Source of the DNA: Arthrobacter_B sp038069765 | GTDB lineage: Bacteria; Actinomycetota; Actinomycetes; Actinomycetales; Micrococcaceae | Direction of reading: 5' to 3' | Assembly: GCF_038069765.1 (NCBI RefSeq) | Contig: NZ_JBBPFS010000003.1 | Location: 1 to 64,000 of the forward strand | DNA length: 64,000 nucleotides | Shown: positions 40,531-48,984 of the stretch, piece after piece | Layout: each line of letters opens with the position of its first letter | Numbering within the stretch: position 1 is the stretch's first letter | Translations under genes and position numbers: made by a program | The notes under the pieces: model-generated | Told to the model about the DNA's origin: nothing | Seen by the model: the letters and a program-made list of their open reading frames with translations, nothing else | The model's database searches: none

Positions 40531-41474
40531 CGGTTTCCGTTGCCATACCCGATGCCCTGAGCCTGCGGTATGCGCGCACCCGTGCGGGCCGGAACTGGCT
40601 TGCTGCTCTTCCCCAGCTGATCGAGGCGGCCCTGCTGCGCTGGGACCTGTCCGTGGACCTGCAGGGAAGGGAGCCGTGGCACGGGCACGGCTCCGTCGTC
40701 CTCCCGGTCGCATCGGAGCACGGCCCCGCGGTGCTGAAGGTGGCATACCCGCATGATGAGGCCCTCACCGAACCGGCGGCGCTCAGCCTGTGGGCGGGGC
40801 ACGGGGCGGTGCGGCTCTATGCCAGTGATTCCGACAGCGGAACGCTGCTGCTCGAACGCCTGGACCACCGGCGAAGCCTCTACGGCGCCGACATGGAAAC
40901 CGCCGAGCAGGAGTGGGGCGGACTGGTCCGGAAGCTCTCCCTGCCGGCGGCGGACTCCCCCGCCTGGGCCGGAGTTCCCTCGCTGGCGGAACGGACGGAG
41001 CAGCTCTCGGACGAGCTTCCCGCCGAGTGGGAGGACTTGGGGCGGCCGATTGAGCGGCGCCTGCTGGAAGCTGCGCTGGAGGTATGCCAGACGCGCGGCG
41101 CGGTGGGACGGCGCAGCAGCAATGACGTCCTCGTCCACACGGACCTGCATTTCGAGAACGTCCTGTACCGCTGCGAAGGTCCGGCGGACGGGCACGGTTT
41201 CGTGGCAATCGACCCGCAGGCCATGGTGGGGGAACCGGAATTCGCCGTTGCCCCCATGCTCTGGAACCGGATGGAGGAGCTCGATCAGGCCCGGCCGAAG
41301 GCGGCGCTGCGCGAGCGGCTGCTCCGGCTCTGCGCCGCCGGCGGCCTGGACCCTGAAGTTGCCCGGCAGTGGAGCGTGCTGCGGGAGGTGGCCAACAGCC
41401 TGGACTACACCCGCGACGGGCAGCGCAAGGACCTGGAACGCTCGGTCTGGGTCGCTGCGGCGCTGGCGGACTGA
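40527..41474 (+). CDS. Aminoglycoside/streptomycin-6-kinase family phosphotransferase
   Basis: 315 aa from MTVSVAIPDA. The catalytic loop HTDLHFENVL (Brenner-type H-x-D-x4-N) is at about residue 207 and is followed by the metal-binding FVAIDPQAMVGEPEFAVAPMLWNR, as in APH(6)/hydroxyurea kinase-type enzymes (PF04655 family). The N-lobe includes HGPAVLKVAYPHDEA with the probable ATP-binding Lys. It would phosphorylate an aminoglycoside or an unidentified endogenous metabolite; chromosomal actinobacterial members are not necessarily resistance genes. Its ATG overlaps the end of a 43-codon frame. Confidence 0.85.
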   Translation: MTVSVAIPDALSLRYARTRAGRNWLAALPQLIEAALLRWDLSVDLQGREPWHGHGSVVLPVASEHGPAVLKVAYPHDEALTEPAALSLWAGHGAVRLYASDSDSGTLLLERLDHRRSLYGADMETAEQEWGGLVRKLSLPAADSPAWAGVPSLAERTEQLSDELPAEWEDLGRPIERRLLEAALEVCQTRGAVGRRSSNDVLVHTDLHFENVLYRCEGPADGHGFVAIDPQAMVGEPEFAVAPMLWNRMEELDQARPKAALRERLLRLCAAGGLDPEVARQWSVLREVANSLDYTRDGQRKDLERSVWVAAALAD

Positions 41475-41528
41475 CCCGGGCGGAGCGCCGGGAGCGGAGC
41501 CAGCCCGCGGCCCGCGCAGGGGACGGCC

Positions 41529-42326
41529 TCAGCCGCGGATGTTCTCCACCCACACGTCGTAGCCGAGCTTGCAGATCAGGGCGCCGACCACCACCAGGAA
41601 CACCACGCGGATGAACTTGCTGCCCTGCTTCACCGCCATCCGGGCGCCGATGTAGCCGCCCACCATGTTGGCCAGGCCCAGGATCAGGCCGATGCCCCAC
41701 AGCAGCGCACCGTTCGGCAGGAAAAACGCCAGTGCCCCGAGGTTGGTGGCCATGTTCACGATCTTCGCCTTGGCGCTGGCCGCGAGGAAGTTATAGCCGA
41801 GGAAGGTAACCATGGAAATGATGAGGAAGGACCCGGTTCCGGGGCCGATCAGCCCGTCATAGAACCCGATCGCCAGGCCGATGGCTCCGGCTGTTCCGTA
41901 GTGCCGGCGGCCCTGGTGGCGCAGCTTGGTGAGCTCACCGACGGTGGGTTTGGTGGCCGTGAACACTGCCACGACAATCAGCGCCACCACGATGATCGGC
42001 TTGAACACCGAGGACGGCAGCGACACCGCGAGCACCGCTCCCCCGAAGCTCCCCACCAGCGCGACGCCGGCCATGGGCAGGGCGGTGCGCAGGTCCGGAT
42101 GGGCGCGGCGGTAGTAGGTGACGGCGCTGGTGGTGGTGCCGAAGATGGAGCCCATCTTGTTGGTGGCCAGCGCCTGCACGGGAGTGATGCCCGGAATCAG
42201 CAGCAGGGCGGGCAGCTGCAGCAGTCCCCCGCCGCCCACGACGGCGTCCACCCAGCCTGCCGCCAGGCCCGCCACCACCACAAGAAGGATGGTGGCGAGC
42301 TGAATCTCCTCGAGACCGGAGACCAC
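41529..42326 (-). CDS. TauE/SafE (TSUP) family membrane transporter
   Basis: 265 aa, about eight helices. The paired TSUP motifs are AGWVDAVVGGGGLLQLPALLL at the N-terminus and GFYDGLIGPGTGSFLII in the middle, with LATNKMGSIFGTTTSA and ATNLGALAFF. Family members export sulfite, sulfoacetate or other organosulphur anions. It starts 6 bp after the proS stop, so it is cotranscribed. A link to the sulfite-oxidase-type enzyme elsewhere in the window is possible but not shown. Confidence 0.88.
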   Translation of the reverse strand: MVSGLEEIQLATILLVVVAGLAAGWVDAVVGGGGLLQLPALLLIPGITPVQALATNKMGSIFGTTTSAVTYYRRAHPDLRTALPMAGVALVGSFGGAVLAVSLPSSVFKPIIVVALIVVAVFTATKPTVGELTKLRHQGRRHYGTAGAIGLAIGFYDGLIGPGTGSFLIISMVTFLGYNFLAASAKAKIVNMATNLGALAFFLPNGALLWGIGLILGLANMVGGYIGARMAVKQGSKFIRVVFLVVVGALICKLGYDVWVENIRG

Positions 42327-42332
42327 CTGGTG

Positions 42333-44132
42333 CTACTGCGCTGCTGCGCGGCGCACGTACTCCACCGCTTCAGCCACCGGCACGTTTTCGGCAACGCCGG
42401 TGGCGCGGTCCTTGATCTCCACGACGCCGTCGGCCAGGCCGCGGCCGACCACCAGGATGGTGGGCACGCCAATGAGCTCGGCATCGCCGAACTTCACGCC
42501 CGGGGACACCTTGGGGCGGTCGTCGTAAATGACCTCCAGGCCGGCGGCTTCGAGCTCTTCGGACAGCTGGGCGGCTGCTGCGAAAATCTCTTCGCCGCGG
42601 CCGGTGGCCACCACATGGACGTCTGCCGGAGCGACGGCGCGGGGCCAGACAATGCCCTTGTCGTCGTGGTTGGACTCGGCCAGGGCAGCGACGGCACGGG
42701 TGACACCCACGCCGTAGGAGCCCATGGTCACGGTGACGAGCTTGCCGTTCTTGTCCAGCACCTTCACGCCCAGCGCTTCGGCGTACTTGCGGCCGAGCTG
42801 GAAGATGTGGCCCATTTCGATGCCGCGGGCGGCTTCGAGCGGACCGGATCCGTCCGGCGCCTCGTCTCCCTCGCTCACCTCGACGGCCTCGATGACGCCG
42901 TCCCAGGTGAAGTCGCGGCCGGCGACGAGGCCGATCACGTGCTTGCCTGCCTCATTGGCGCCGGTGATCCAGCTGGTGCCCGAGACCACGCGCGGGTCAA
43001 CCAGGTACAGCAGGCCGGTGGCGGATTCGGTGCCGAGGACCGGTTCGTCCACGGACAGTCCCGGGCCAATGTAGCCCTTGACCAGGCCGGGGTGCTTCTT
43101 GATGTCTTCGTCGGTGGCGGCATCGACTTCGAGCTCGCCGCCGATCTCCACGTGCGCGGCGATGTTCGCTTCGATGCGCTTGAGGTCCACGGCGCGGTCA
43201 CCGGGAACGCCGACGACGACGATCCGGCGCTCGCCCGTGGGCAGCGTCACGGCCAGGACAACGTTCTTGAGGGTGTCGGCGGCAGTCCACTCGCCGGTTT
43301 CCCGGGCGAAGCGGGCGTTGACGTCTGCCACCAGGGTGTCGATCGTCGGCGTGTCCGGGGTGTCCACGACCTTCGCCGCGGGGGCGCCGGCGAAGTCGAT
43401 CTCGGCCGGAGGAACTGTGGTGACGGCTTCAACGTTGGCGGCGTACCCGCCGGCGGAACGCACGTAGGTATCCTCGCCAACCGGCGTCGGGTGCAGGAAC
43501 TCCTCGGACTTGGAGCCGCCCATGGCACCGGACACTGCCGACACGACAACGATTTCCAGGCCCAGGCGTTCGAAGATGCGCAGGTAGGCGCCGCGGTGCG
43601 CCTGGTAGCTGGCCTCCAGCCCCTCGTCGTCGATGTCGAAGGAGTAGGAGTCCTTCATGATGAATTCGCGGCCGCGGAGCAGGCCGGCGCGCGGCCGGGC
43701 TTCGTCGCGGTACTTGTTCTGGATCTGGAACAGCGAGACCGGCAGGTCCTTGTACGAGCTGTACAGGTCCTTGACCAGCAGCGCAAACATTTCCTCATGC
43801 GTGGGGGCCAGCAGGTAGTCGTTGCCCTTGCGGTCCTGCAGGCGGAAGAGGTTGTCTCCGTATTCGGTCCAGCGGTTGGTGGCCTCATACGGTTCGCGCG
43901 GGAGCAGCGCCGGGAAGTGGACTTCCTGGGCGCCGATGGCGGCCATTTCCTCGCGGATAATGGTTTCGACCTTGCCGAGCACCCGCAGTCCCAGCGGCAG
44001 CCAGGAATAAATGCCCGGCGCGGCACGGCGGATGTAACCGGCACGCACCAGCAGGCGGTGGCTGGCGACGTCGGCGTCGGAAGGGTCTTCGCGCAAAGTG
44101 CGCAGGAAAAGAGTGGAGAGTCGAAGGACCAC
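42333..44132 (-). CDS. proS: Prolyl-tRNA synthetase
   Basis: 599 aa, the bacterial-type enzyme with the editing insertion (INS) domain at about residues 225-395 between class II motifs 2 and 3. Motif 1 region GIYSWLPLGLRVLGKVETIIREEM, motif 2 region NKYRDEARPRAGLLRGREFIMKDSYSF, motif 3 GSYGVGVTRAVAALAE; the anticodon domain closes the protein. It charges tRNA-Pro and hydrolyses misacylated Ala-tRNA-Pro. The start is GTG. It follows the lipoprotein pair after a hairpin. Confidence 0.98.
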   Translation of the reverse strand: MVLRLSTLFLRTLREDPSDADVASHRLLVRAGYIRRAAPGIYSWLPLGLRVLGKVETIIREEMAAIGAQEVHFPALLPREPYEATNRWTEYGDNLFRLQDRKGNDYLLAPTHEEMFALLVKDLYSSYKDLPVSLFQIQNKYRDEARPRAGLLRGREFIMKDSYSFDIDDEGLEASYQAHRGAYLRIFERLGLEIVVVSAVSGAMGGSKSEEFLHPTPVGEDTYVRSAGGYAANVEAVTTVPPAEIDFAGAPAAKVVDTPDTPTIDTLVADVNARFARETGEWTAADTLKNVVLAVTLPTGERRIVVVGVPGDRAVDLKRIEANIAAHVEIGGELEVDAATDEDIKKHPGLVKGYIGPGLSVDEPVLGTESATGLLYLVDPRVVSGTSWITGANEAGKHVIGLVAGRDFTWDGVIEAVEVSEGDEAPDGSGPLEAARGIEMGHIFQLGRKYAEALGVKVLDKNGKLVTVTMGSYGVGVTRAVAALAESNHDDKGIVWPRAVAPADVHVVATGRGEEIFAAAAQLSEELEAAGLEVIYDDRPKVSPGVKFGDAELIGVPTILVVGRGLADGVVEIKDRATGVAENVPVAEAVEYVRRAAAQ

Positions 44133-44253
44133 GCTGGGTATCCGTTTCTGCAGCCCGTGGCTGCATTCATGCTGGGGAGAAATAGGGAAATAACGCTCCC
44201 CTCTAATCTAGCGCGTGCCGCCGCCGCTGCCGGACAGGCGGCACGACGACGGC

Positions 44254-44284
44254 GGGGCCGGGCCTGCCGTGCAGGTCCGGCCCC
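44254..44284. terminator. Hairpin between lipoprotein pair and proS
   Basis: GGGGCCGGGCCTGC and GCAGGTCCGGCCCC pair at 13 of 14 positions around CGT, 58 bp after the second lipoprotein's stop. No U-tract. Confidence 0.55.
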
Positions 44285-44341
44285 GGTTCGCTCGGGTTCG
44301 CGGGCGCCGGCTTGTGCCGCCGGGCCCGTGGGGATTGTTGG

Positions 44342-45070
44342 TTACTGAGCGAGTTCGGCGAGCACCGCGTTGATGGTTTCCTCGGCGCTGGCCAGGGCTG
44401 CCTTGGGGTCCTCGGACTCACTGACGGTGATCACGACGTTGGTGGTGCCGGAAGCGGCAGCCACCTTCATTCCGCTGAACGACACCCCCGCCGCGGCCAT
44501 GGTCACGGTGAAGGCCTGCGTGGACGGCGCCTCGGTGGAGGCGTCCAGGCGCTCGGCGGTTCCCTTGGCAACCTCACCTTCGCCGTCACCGGTCATCTCG
44601 AACTCAGCACATTCGTCCACCAGCTTGCTGTTGTCATCGACCTGCTGGTCCAGAGCGGCTGCGTCGGCGTGGCTGACCACCGTGATCCGCTGCGTCTCGC
44701 TGGCCCCCAGCCCGGCGACGTTGGCGTTGTCCAGGTCCCCGAAGAAATTCGCGAATCCGAGGATTTCCATGCACTGCTCGGGCGCAACATTGAACCCGCC
44801 GGGGGCTGCGCCGCTTTCCGACAGACCGGGGCGCAGGGCCGCGTCGTTGGAGACTTCCCCCGTCAGCCCCCGGTCCGCTTTCACAGCGGTGAGCGCCGCT
44901 TCGAGTTCTTCCGCCGTGTACTGTTCCTGCTCTACCGCCAGGGTGGGTGCGGGCGACGGTGAGTCCGAGGCCGGGGAATCCGCCGAGGCGGAGTCATCGG
45001 AGCTTCCGCAGGCCGAGAGCGCGAAGATTCCGGCAACGAGAAGCGCACCGGCTTTCATCGACTTTTTCAT
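44342..45070 (-). CDS. Lipoprotein of unknown function (tandem copy 2)
   Basis: 242 aa from MKKSMKAGAL. Signal peptide with lipobox LSAC (lipidated Cys about residue 21), a Ser/Asp/Pro-rich spacer, then YTAEELEAALTAVKADRGLTGEV. Two conserved Cys flank the core (APEQCMEIL and VDECAEFEM), suggesting a disulphide, and the C-terminal TNVVITVSESEDP strand ends near a helical NAVLAELAQ. It is a clear duplicate of the preceding gene. The arrangement of strands and cysteines recalls PknH-type extracellular sensor domains, but that is a guess. Starts 4 bp after the upstream copy ends. Confidence 0.78.
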   Translation of the reverse strand: MKKSMKAGALLVAGIFALSACGSSDDSASADSPASDSPSPAPTLAVEQEQYTAEELEAALTAVKADRGLTGEVSNDAALRPGLSESGAAPGGFNVAPEQCMEILGFANFFGDLDNANVAGLGASETQRITVVSHADAAALDQQVDDNSKLVDECAEFEMTGDGEGEVAKGTAERLDASTEAPSTQAFTVTMAAAGVSFSGMKVAAASGTTNVVITVSESEDPKAALASAEETINAVLAELAQ

Positions 45071-45074
45071 GGGG

Positions 45075-45809
45075 TTACTTCTCCAGTTCGGCGAGCACGG
45101 CGTCGATGAGTTCCTCGGCCGCACCCTGGGCACCCGCGGCGTCAGCGGGATCGCTCATGCTGACGGTGATGTTCGTGGTGCCCGAAAAGCCGCTGATCTG
45201 CAGGGTGGTTGTTTCCTGGCCCTCCGCGTTGACGGCGACGCTGTACGCCTGGGTGGTGACGGCATCGGTGGAGGAGTCAACCTCTTCGGCGCTGGCGGTC
45301 AGGACCTGTCCGGCCGTTTCCATCGTGAATTCGGTGCAGTCGACCATCTGCTGGTCGTTGTTCTTGACCTGCTCGTCAATGAGCGATGCGTCTTCGTAAC
45401 TGATGACCGTCAGCGAATCCGTTTCACTGAGCTGCATGATGGCCAGCGTGGAGCGCTCGATCTTCTCCGAGAGGTTGGCCGTTGCCAGGGCGCTGCACTC
45501 TTCGGGCGTAATGACGATGTTGTCGAAGGTGGTCTCCACCCCCTCCAGCTCGGGGCGCACGGTGGCATCGTTGGCGATCTGCCCGGTCAGTCCCTGGTCC
45601 GCCTTGACGGCCGTGAGAGCGGCCTCCAGTTCGTCCGCCGTGTACTGCTCCTGGCCTACCGCCAGAGTGGGCGTGGGCGTCGGCGATGCTGATGTGGCCG
45701 ATTCGGAAGAATCTGCCGCAGCAGGTTCCGCTGAAGCATCGGAGCCGCAGGCCGAGAGCGCAAAGACGCCTGCGATAAGCAGGGCACCGGCTTTCATGGA
45801 CTTTTTCAT
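45075..45809 (-). CDS. Lipoprotein of unknown function (tandem copy 1)
   Basis: 244 aa. Almost identical signal peptide to the next gene (MKKSMKAGALLIAG...FALSAC), lipobox Cys about residue 21, acidic Ser/Pro spacer, then YTADELEAALTAVKADQGLTGQI, ITPEECSALA, MVDCTEFTMET and TNITVSMSDPAD, aligning end to end with copy 2. Exposed on the outer face of the membrane. No enzyme motif. The 170-bp region upstream holds its promoter; no clear operator was recognised there. Confidence 0.78.
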   Translation of the reverse strand: MKKSMKAGALLIAGVFALSACGSDASAEPAAADSSESATSASPTPTPTLAVGQEQYTADELEAALTAVKADQGLTGQIANDATVRPELEGVETTFDNIVITPEECSALATANLSEKIERSTLAIMQLSETDSLTVISYEDASLIDEQVKNNDQQMVDCTEFTMETAGQVLTASAEEVDSSTDAVTTQAYSVAVNAEGQETTTLQISGFSGTTNITVSMSDPADAAGAQGAAEELIDAVLAELEK

Positions 45810-45979
45810 AAGTATTTCCCCCAGTTTTGTGTCCCGCTCGCCGGTATAAGCCCGGAAGCGGAGAGTGGTGCTGCCATCGGCTTCCGTGTCACCGAAAGCA
45901 CACTGAGCATCCTACTGAGGTGATGTGCGTCATGCGAAATGCGGTCGGTCCGGAGTCCGCCGCAGAACAGGAGCAGCCC

Positions 45980-46807
45980 TTAGAAGAGGATGGTGGCGAA
46001 AGTCCCCACCTGTTCGAACCCCACGGTTTCATACGTCGCACGGGCGGGTGCGTTGTAGGAATTGACGTACAGGCTGACTACGGGCGCCACCTGCCGGGCG
46101 GCCTCAACCACGGCGGACATGTAGGGCGCGCTCAATCCGCGGCCGCGGTAGGCGGGATTCATCCACACACCTTGAATTTGGACGGCGCCGCTGGAGACGG
46201 TGCCCAGCTCTGCCTTGAACACCACTCGGCCGGAGGCATCAAAATCCACCAGCGACTGCTGCCGCGCGATGAGGGACTTCACTCGCTGCCGGTAGTGGTG
46301 GCTGCCGCCGGACACCGGCGAGTACCCCACCTCCTCCTCGAACATGGCAGCGCAGGCAGGAAGCAGGACGTCGAGTTCCGAGGGCTGGGCGTAACGCAGG
46401 CCGGGGGCCGGCTGCACCTGCGAAACTCCGGTCATCTGCAGCAGCGGCTGGTCGCTGCGCACATCGAAGGGCTGCGGGCTGGAGTGCTGCAGTTCGGACC
46501 AGATGGACAGGACGGCCTCGGCGGGGCCAAAGATGGACGAGTAACGGCGGCCGGACCGGGCCAAATATGCGCCGATCTCGGGACCCGTGTCGGAGGTGAC
46601 TCCCACCGGCACCACGTTGACACCGGCCCAGCAGGCTGCGGTGAGCTTCCCGTCGTCGAACACGCCTACGACCCGCCCGCCTGCCGGGGTGGGCGCCGCG
46701 GTGCGGGTCGTTTCAAGGTGCGAGAGCAGGAAGATGTTGGCAACCGGATCGGTCTCGGCCAGGGCCCAGAGCGCAGCGGTGTCTGCCTCGTCCAGGATGC
46801 GCAGCAT
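45980..46807 (-). CDS. GNAT family N-acetyltransferase (Rv2867c-like)
   Basis: 275 aa from MLRILDEADT. The N-terminal half resembles the DUF4081 domain (TAALWALAETDPVANIFLLSHLE). The C-terminal GNAT domain has the acetyl-CoA loop IQGVWMNPAYRGRGLSAPYMSAVVEAAR, followed by VSLYVNSYNAPARATYETVGFEQVG. Position after ispG matches Rv2867c of M. tuberculosis (dxr-rip1-ispG-GNAT). Substrate unknown. The frame opens further upstream into ispG, and the start choice is moderately uncertain because the ribosome-binding site is weak. Confidence 0.85.
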   Translation of the reverse strand: MLRILDEADTAALWALAETDPVANIFLLSHLETTRTAAPTPAGGRVVGVFDDGKLTAACWAGVNVVPVGVTSDTGPEIGAYLARSGRRYSSIFGPAEAVLSIWSELQHSSPQPFDVRSDQPLLQMTGVSQVQPAPGLRYAQPSELDVLLPACAAMFEEEVGYSPVSGGSHHYRQRVKSLIARQQSLVDFDASGRVVFKAELGTVSSGAVQIQGVWMNPAYRGRGLSAPYMSAVVEAARQVAPVVSLYVNSYNAPARATYETVGFEQVGTFATILF

Positions 46808-46859
46808 CCCGGTGCCGCCGCCGCGGATCTCTGATCCGCCGCGGTCGGTGGTTCCGGTC

Positions 46860-48026
46860 TTAGCCGACAGTAACCATGGGGCCACCCGTGCCAGCATTTT
46901 CGCCATCGGACTCCCCCATACTCTCTGCGATCTTCATAGCTTCTTCAATGAGGGTCTCAACGATCTGGTCTTCGGGAACAGTCTTAATGACTTCTCCCTT
47001 CACAAAGATCTGGCCCTTGCCGTTGCCGGAGGCCACTCCGAGGTCAGCTTCGCGGGCTTCGCCCGGTCCGTTGACAACACAGCCCATGACAGCAACGCGG
47101 AGCGGAACTTCCATGCCTTCCAGCCCGGCGGTTACCTGCTCTGCGAGAGTGTACACGTCCACCTGGGCGCGGCCGCAGGACGGGCAGGACACGATTTCCA
47201 GCTTGCGCGGGCGCAGGTTCAGCGACTGCAGAATCTGGTTGCCCACCTTGATTTCCTCCACCGGAGGAGCGGAGAGCGACACGCGGATGGTGTCACCGAT
47301 GCCCTTGGACAGCAGGGCGCCGAAGGCGGTGGCGGACTTGATGGTTCCCTGGAACGCCGGACCGGCTTCGGTTACGCCCAGGTGCAGCGGCCAGTCGCCG
47401 CGTTCGGCGAGAAGCTCGTAAGCCCGCACCATGACCACCGGGTCATTGTGCTTGACGGAGATCTTGAAGTCGTGGAAGTCGTGTTCCTCGAAGAGGGACG
47501 CTTCCCAGACTGCGGATTCCACCAGTGCCTCGGGGGTTGCCTTGCCGTATTTGGCCAGGAGGCGCGGATCCAGCGAACCGGCGTTGACGCCGATGCGGAT
47601 CGAGGTGCCGTGGTCCTTTGCCGCCTGGGCAATTTCCTTGATCTGGTCATCGAACTTCCGGATGTTGCCCGGGTTCACGCGGACTGCGGCACAACCGGCC
47701 TCAATCGCTGCGAAAACGTACTTGGGCTGGAAGTGGATGTCCGCGATGACCGGAATCTGCGACTTCTTGGCGATGATGGGCAGTGCCGCGGCGTCGTCGG
47801 CGCTGGGGCAGGCGACCCGGACAATGTCACAGCCGGACGCCGTCAGCTCTGCAATTTGCTGCAGGGTGGCGTTGATGTCAGTGGTCGGCGTGGTCGTCAT
47901 GGACTGGACGCTGATGGGGAAATCGGAACCGACCCCCACTGATCCCACTTTGATCTGGCGGGTCTTGCGCCGCGGCGCGAGGGTGGGCGGCGGTGCTGCT
48001 GGCATTCCAAGGTTGACCGAGGTCAA
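46860..48026 (-). CDS. ispG: 4-hydroxy-3-methylbut-2-enyl diphosphate synthase
   Basis: 388 aa from a TTG codon that has GGAGG 5 nt upstream; the residues after it, TSVNLGMPAAPP, fit the family N-terminus better than the seven-codon-longer ATG. Motifs: GVGSDFPISVQSMTTTPTTD, FQPKYVFAAIEAGCAAVRVNPGN, and the [4Fe-4S] ligands in SCPSCGRAQVDV and VMGCVVNGPGEAREAD. It converts methylerythritol cyclodiphosphate to HMBPP in the MEP isoprenoid pathway. dxr lies 3 kb upstream on the same strand. Confidence 0.95.
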   Translation of the reverse strand: MTSVNLGMPAAPPPTLAPRRKTRQIKVGSVGVGSDFPISVQSMTTTPTTDINATLQQIAELTASGCDIVRVACPSADDAAALPIIAKKSQIPVIADIHFQPKYVFAAIEAGCAAVRVNPGNIRKFDDQIKEIAQAAKDHGTSIRIGVNAGSLDPRLLAKYGKATPEALVESAVWEASLFEEHDFHDFKISVKHNDPVVMVRAYELLAERGDWPLHLGVTEAGPAFQGTIKSATAFGALLSKGIGDTIRVSLSAPPVEEIKVGNQILQSLNLRPRKLEIVSCPSCGRAQVDVYTLAEQVTAGLEGMEVPLRVAVMGCVVNGPGEAREADLGVASGNGKGQIFVKGEVIKTVPEDQIVETLIEEAMKIAESMGESDGENAGTGGPMVTVG

Positions 48027-48136
48027 AACGTCCTCCATGTGCCTCATCGGCAGTTATTCGGCTAAAGCGCACTGCGGGATGCGCTAATCCATTATCCACC
48101 CGCACCGATGCGGGATGTACGGATATCGTTCAGGGC

Positions 48137-48427
48137 TTAGACAAGATCGGCGAAGGCACCGATAACAGGCGTCCATTCGGTGGTTTTCATTCCCGAGATG
48201 GCGCCGACGGCGGCAAAGGGATCCTGCATCAGCAGGTTGGAGAGATCGACGTCGTCCTCGGCAGTGAAAATCAGCAAAGCACCGGCGCCGTCGGTAAACG
48301 GTCCCGACGCCAGCAGCCGTCCCTGTTCCACCAAACCGGCCAGCCAATCGCGGTGGGTGGGGCGGTGCTCGTCACGGAGGGGGGCGGAATCGGCGTCGTA
48401 CACGTATTCAACTGCAAAAATGCTCAT
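48137..48427 (-). CDS. YciI family protein
   Basis: 96 aa from MSIFAVEYVYDAD. The compact ferredoxin-like YCII fold is marked by RPTHRDWLAGLVEQGRLLASGP with the conserved His and Asp, and DPFAAVGAISGMKTTEWTPVIG. Function of the family is unclear; one proposal is dehydrochlorinase or small-molecule isomerase-like activity. A longer open frame upstream would run into the neighbouring gene and is not supported. It lies between ispG and the SatD-linked membrane gene. Confidence 0.87.
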   Translation of the reverse strand: MSIFAVEYVYDADSAPLRDEHRPTHRDWLAGLVEQGRLLASGPFTDGAGALLIFTAEDDVDLSNLLMQDPFAAVGAISGMKTTEWTPVIGAFADLV

Positions 48428-48453
48428 GGGCTCAAGCCTACGGGATCGCGGCC

Positions 48454-48984
48454 TCAGAGCAGGAAGGCGCGGGCGGCTGCAGCCACCCCTACAGCCCACA
48501 ACATGGAGGTCAGAGTGCCGATAATAAACCGCTCGGCGGCCGCCGGTGTGTCTTTAAGCTCCGCGTAGCGGCCCAGCCCCTTGATGGCCACGACATACGC
48601 GATGGCCACCGGTTCGGACGCCAGCACGGAAGCGGCCACGGCGAGACGCTCAAGGACTCCGATGACCAGGCCGCCGCGGAGCACCGATCCCGGTGCGGGA
48701 GCGCTCCGGCGCTGCGGGGCGACGGCTGCTGCGGATGCTGTGGATGCTGTGGATGCGGCAGGCGTGCGCAGGGACGGCTTGCTATGTTGCGGCGCTGTGC
48801 CGGCGGAGCCCCTGCCTCCTGCACTGAGCTGGGCATCCAGATCCTGGTCGGCTGCGGGGTCGGCGTCGGAAAAGGGAGGTCCGGAGTTTTCCACGGCCCG
48901 GGCCAGGCGCAGCACCGCGGCGGTCACCGGCCAGCCAAGCACTGCTGCGGCCGCCAGGGTCAGGACTATCCAGACAAACTCCAT
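48454..48984 (-). CDS. Membrane protein resembling the C-terminal part of DUF3307 proteins, SatD partner
   Basis: 176 aa. One N-terminal helix (about 2-22), a Ser/Ala/Pro-rich linker (about 40-105), then two or three helices with GLVIGVLERLAVAASVLASE, AIAYVVAIKGLGRYAELKD and AAERFIIGTLTSMLWAVGV. That block resembles the C-terminal R-x-I-G-x-L-E-R and F-IIGT-L-S segments I recall from DUF3307 proteins, which are encoded next to SatD in other phyla. The ATG shares one base with the SatD-like stop (TGATG), so the two are translationally coupled. Function unknown. Confidence 0.68.
   Translation of the reverse strand: MEFVWIVLTLAAAAVLGWPVTAAVLRLARAVENSGPPFSDADPAADQDLDAQLSAGGRGSAGTAPQHSKPSLRTPAASTASTASAAAVAPQRRSAPAPGSVLRGGLVIGVLERLAVAASVLASEPVAIAYVVAIKGLGRYAELKDTPAAAERFIIGTLTSMLWAVGVAAAARAFLL

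Noticed and set aside
40527..41474. Calling the kinase-like gene an antibiotic resistance gene
   Set aside because: Family membership does not show resistance; no mobile context, and chromosomal members may phosphorylate other substrates.
41901..44348. 815-codon open frame antisense to proS
   Set aside because: Shadow of a full-length, motif-complete prolyl-tRNA synthetase.
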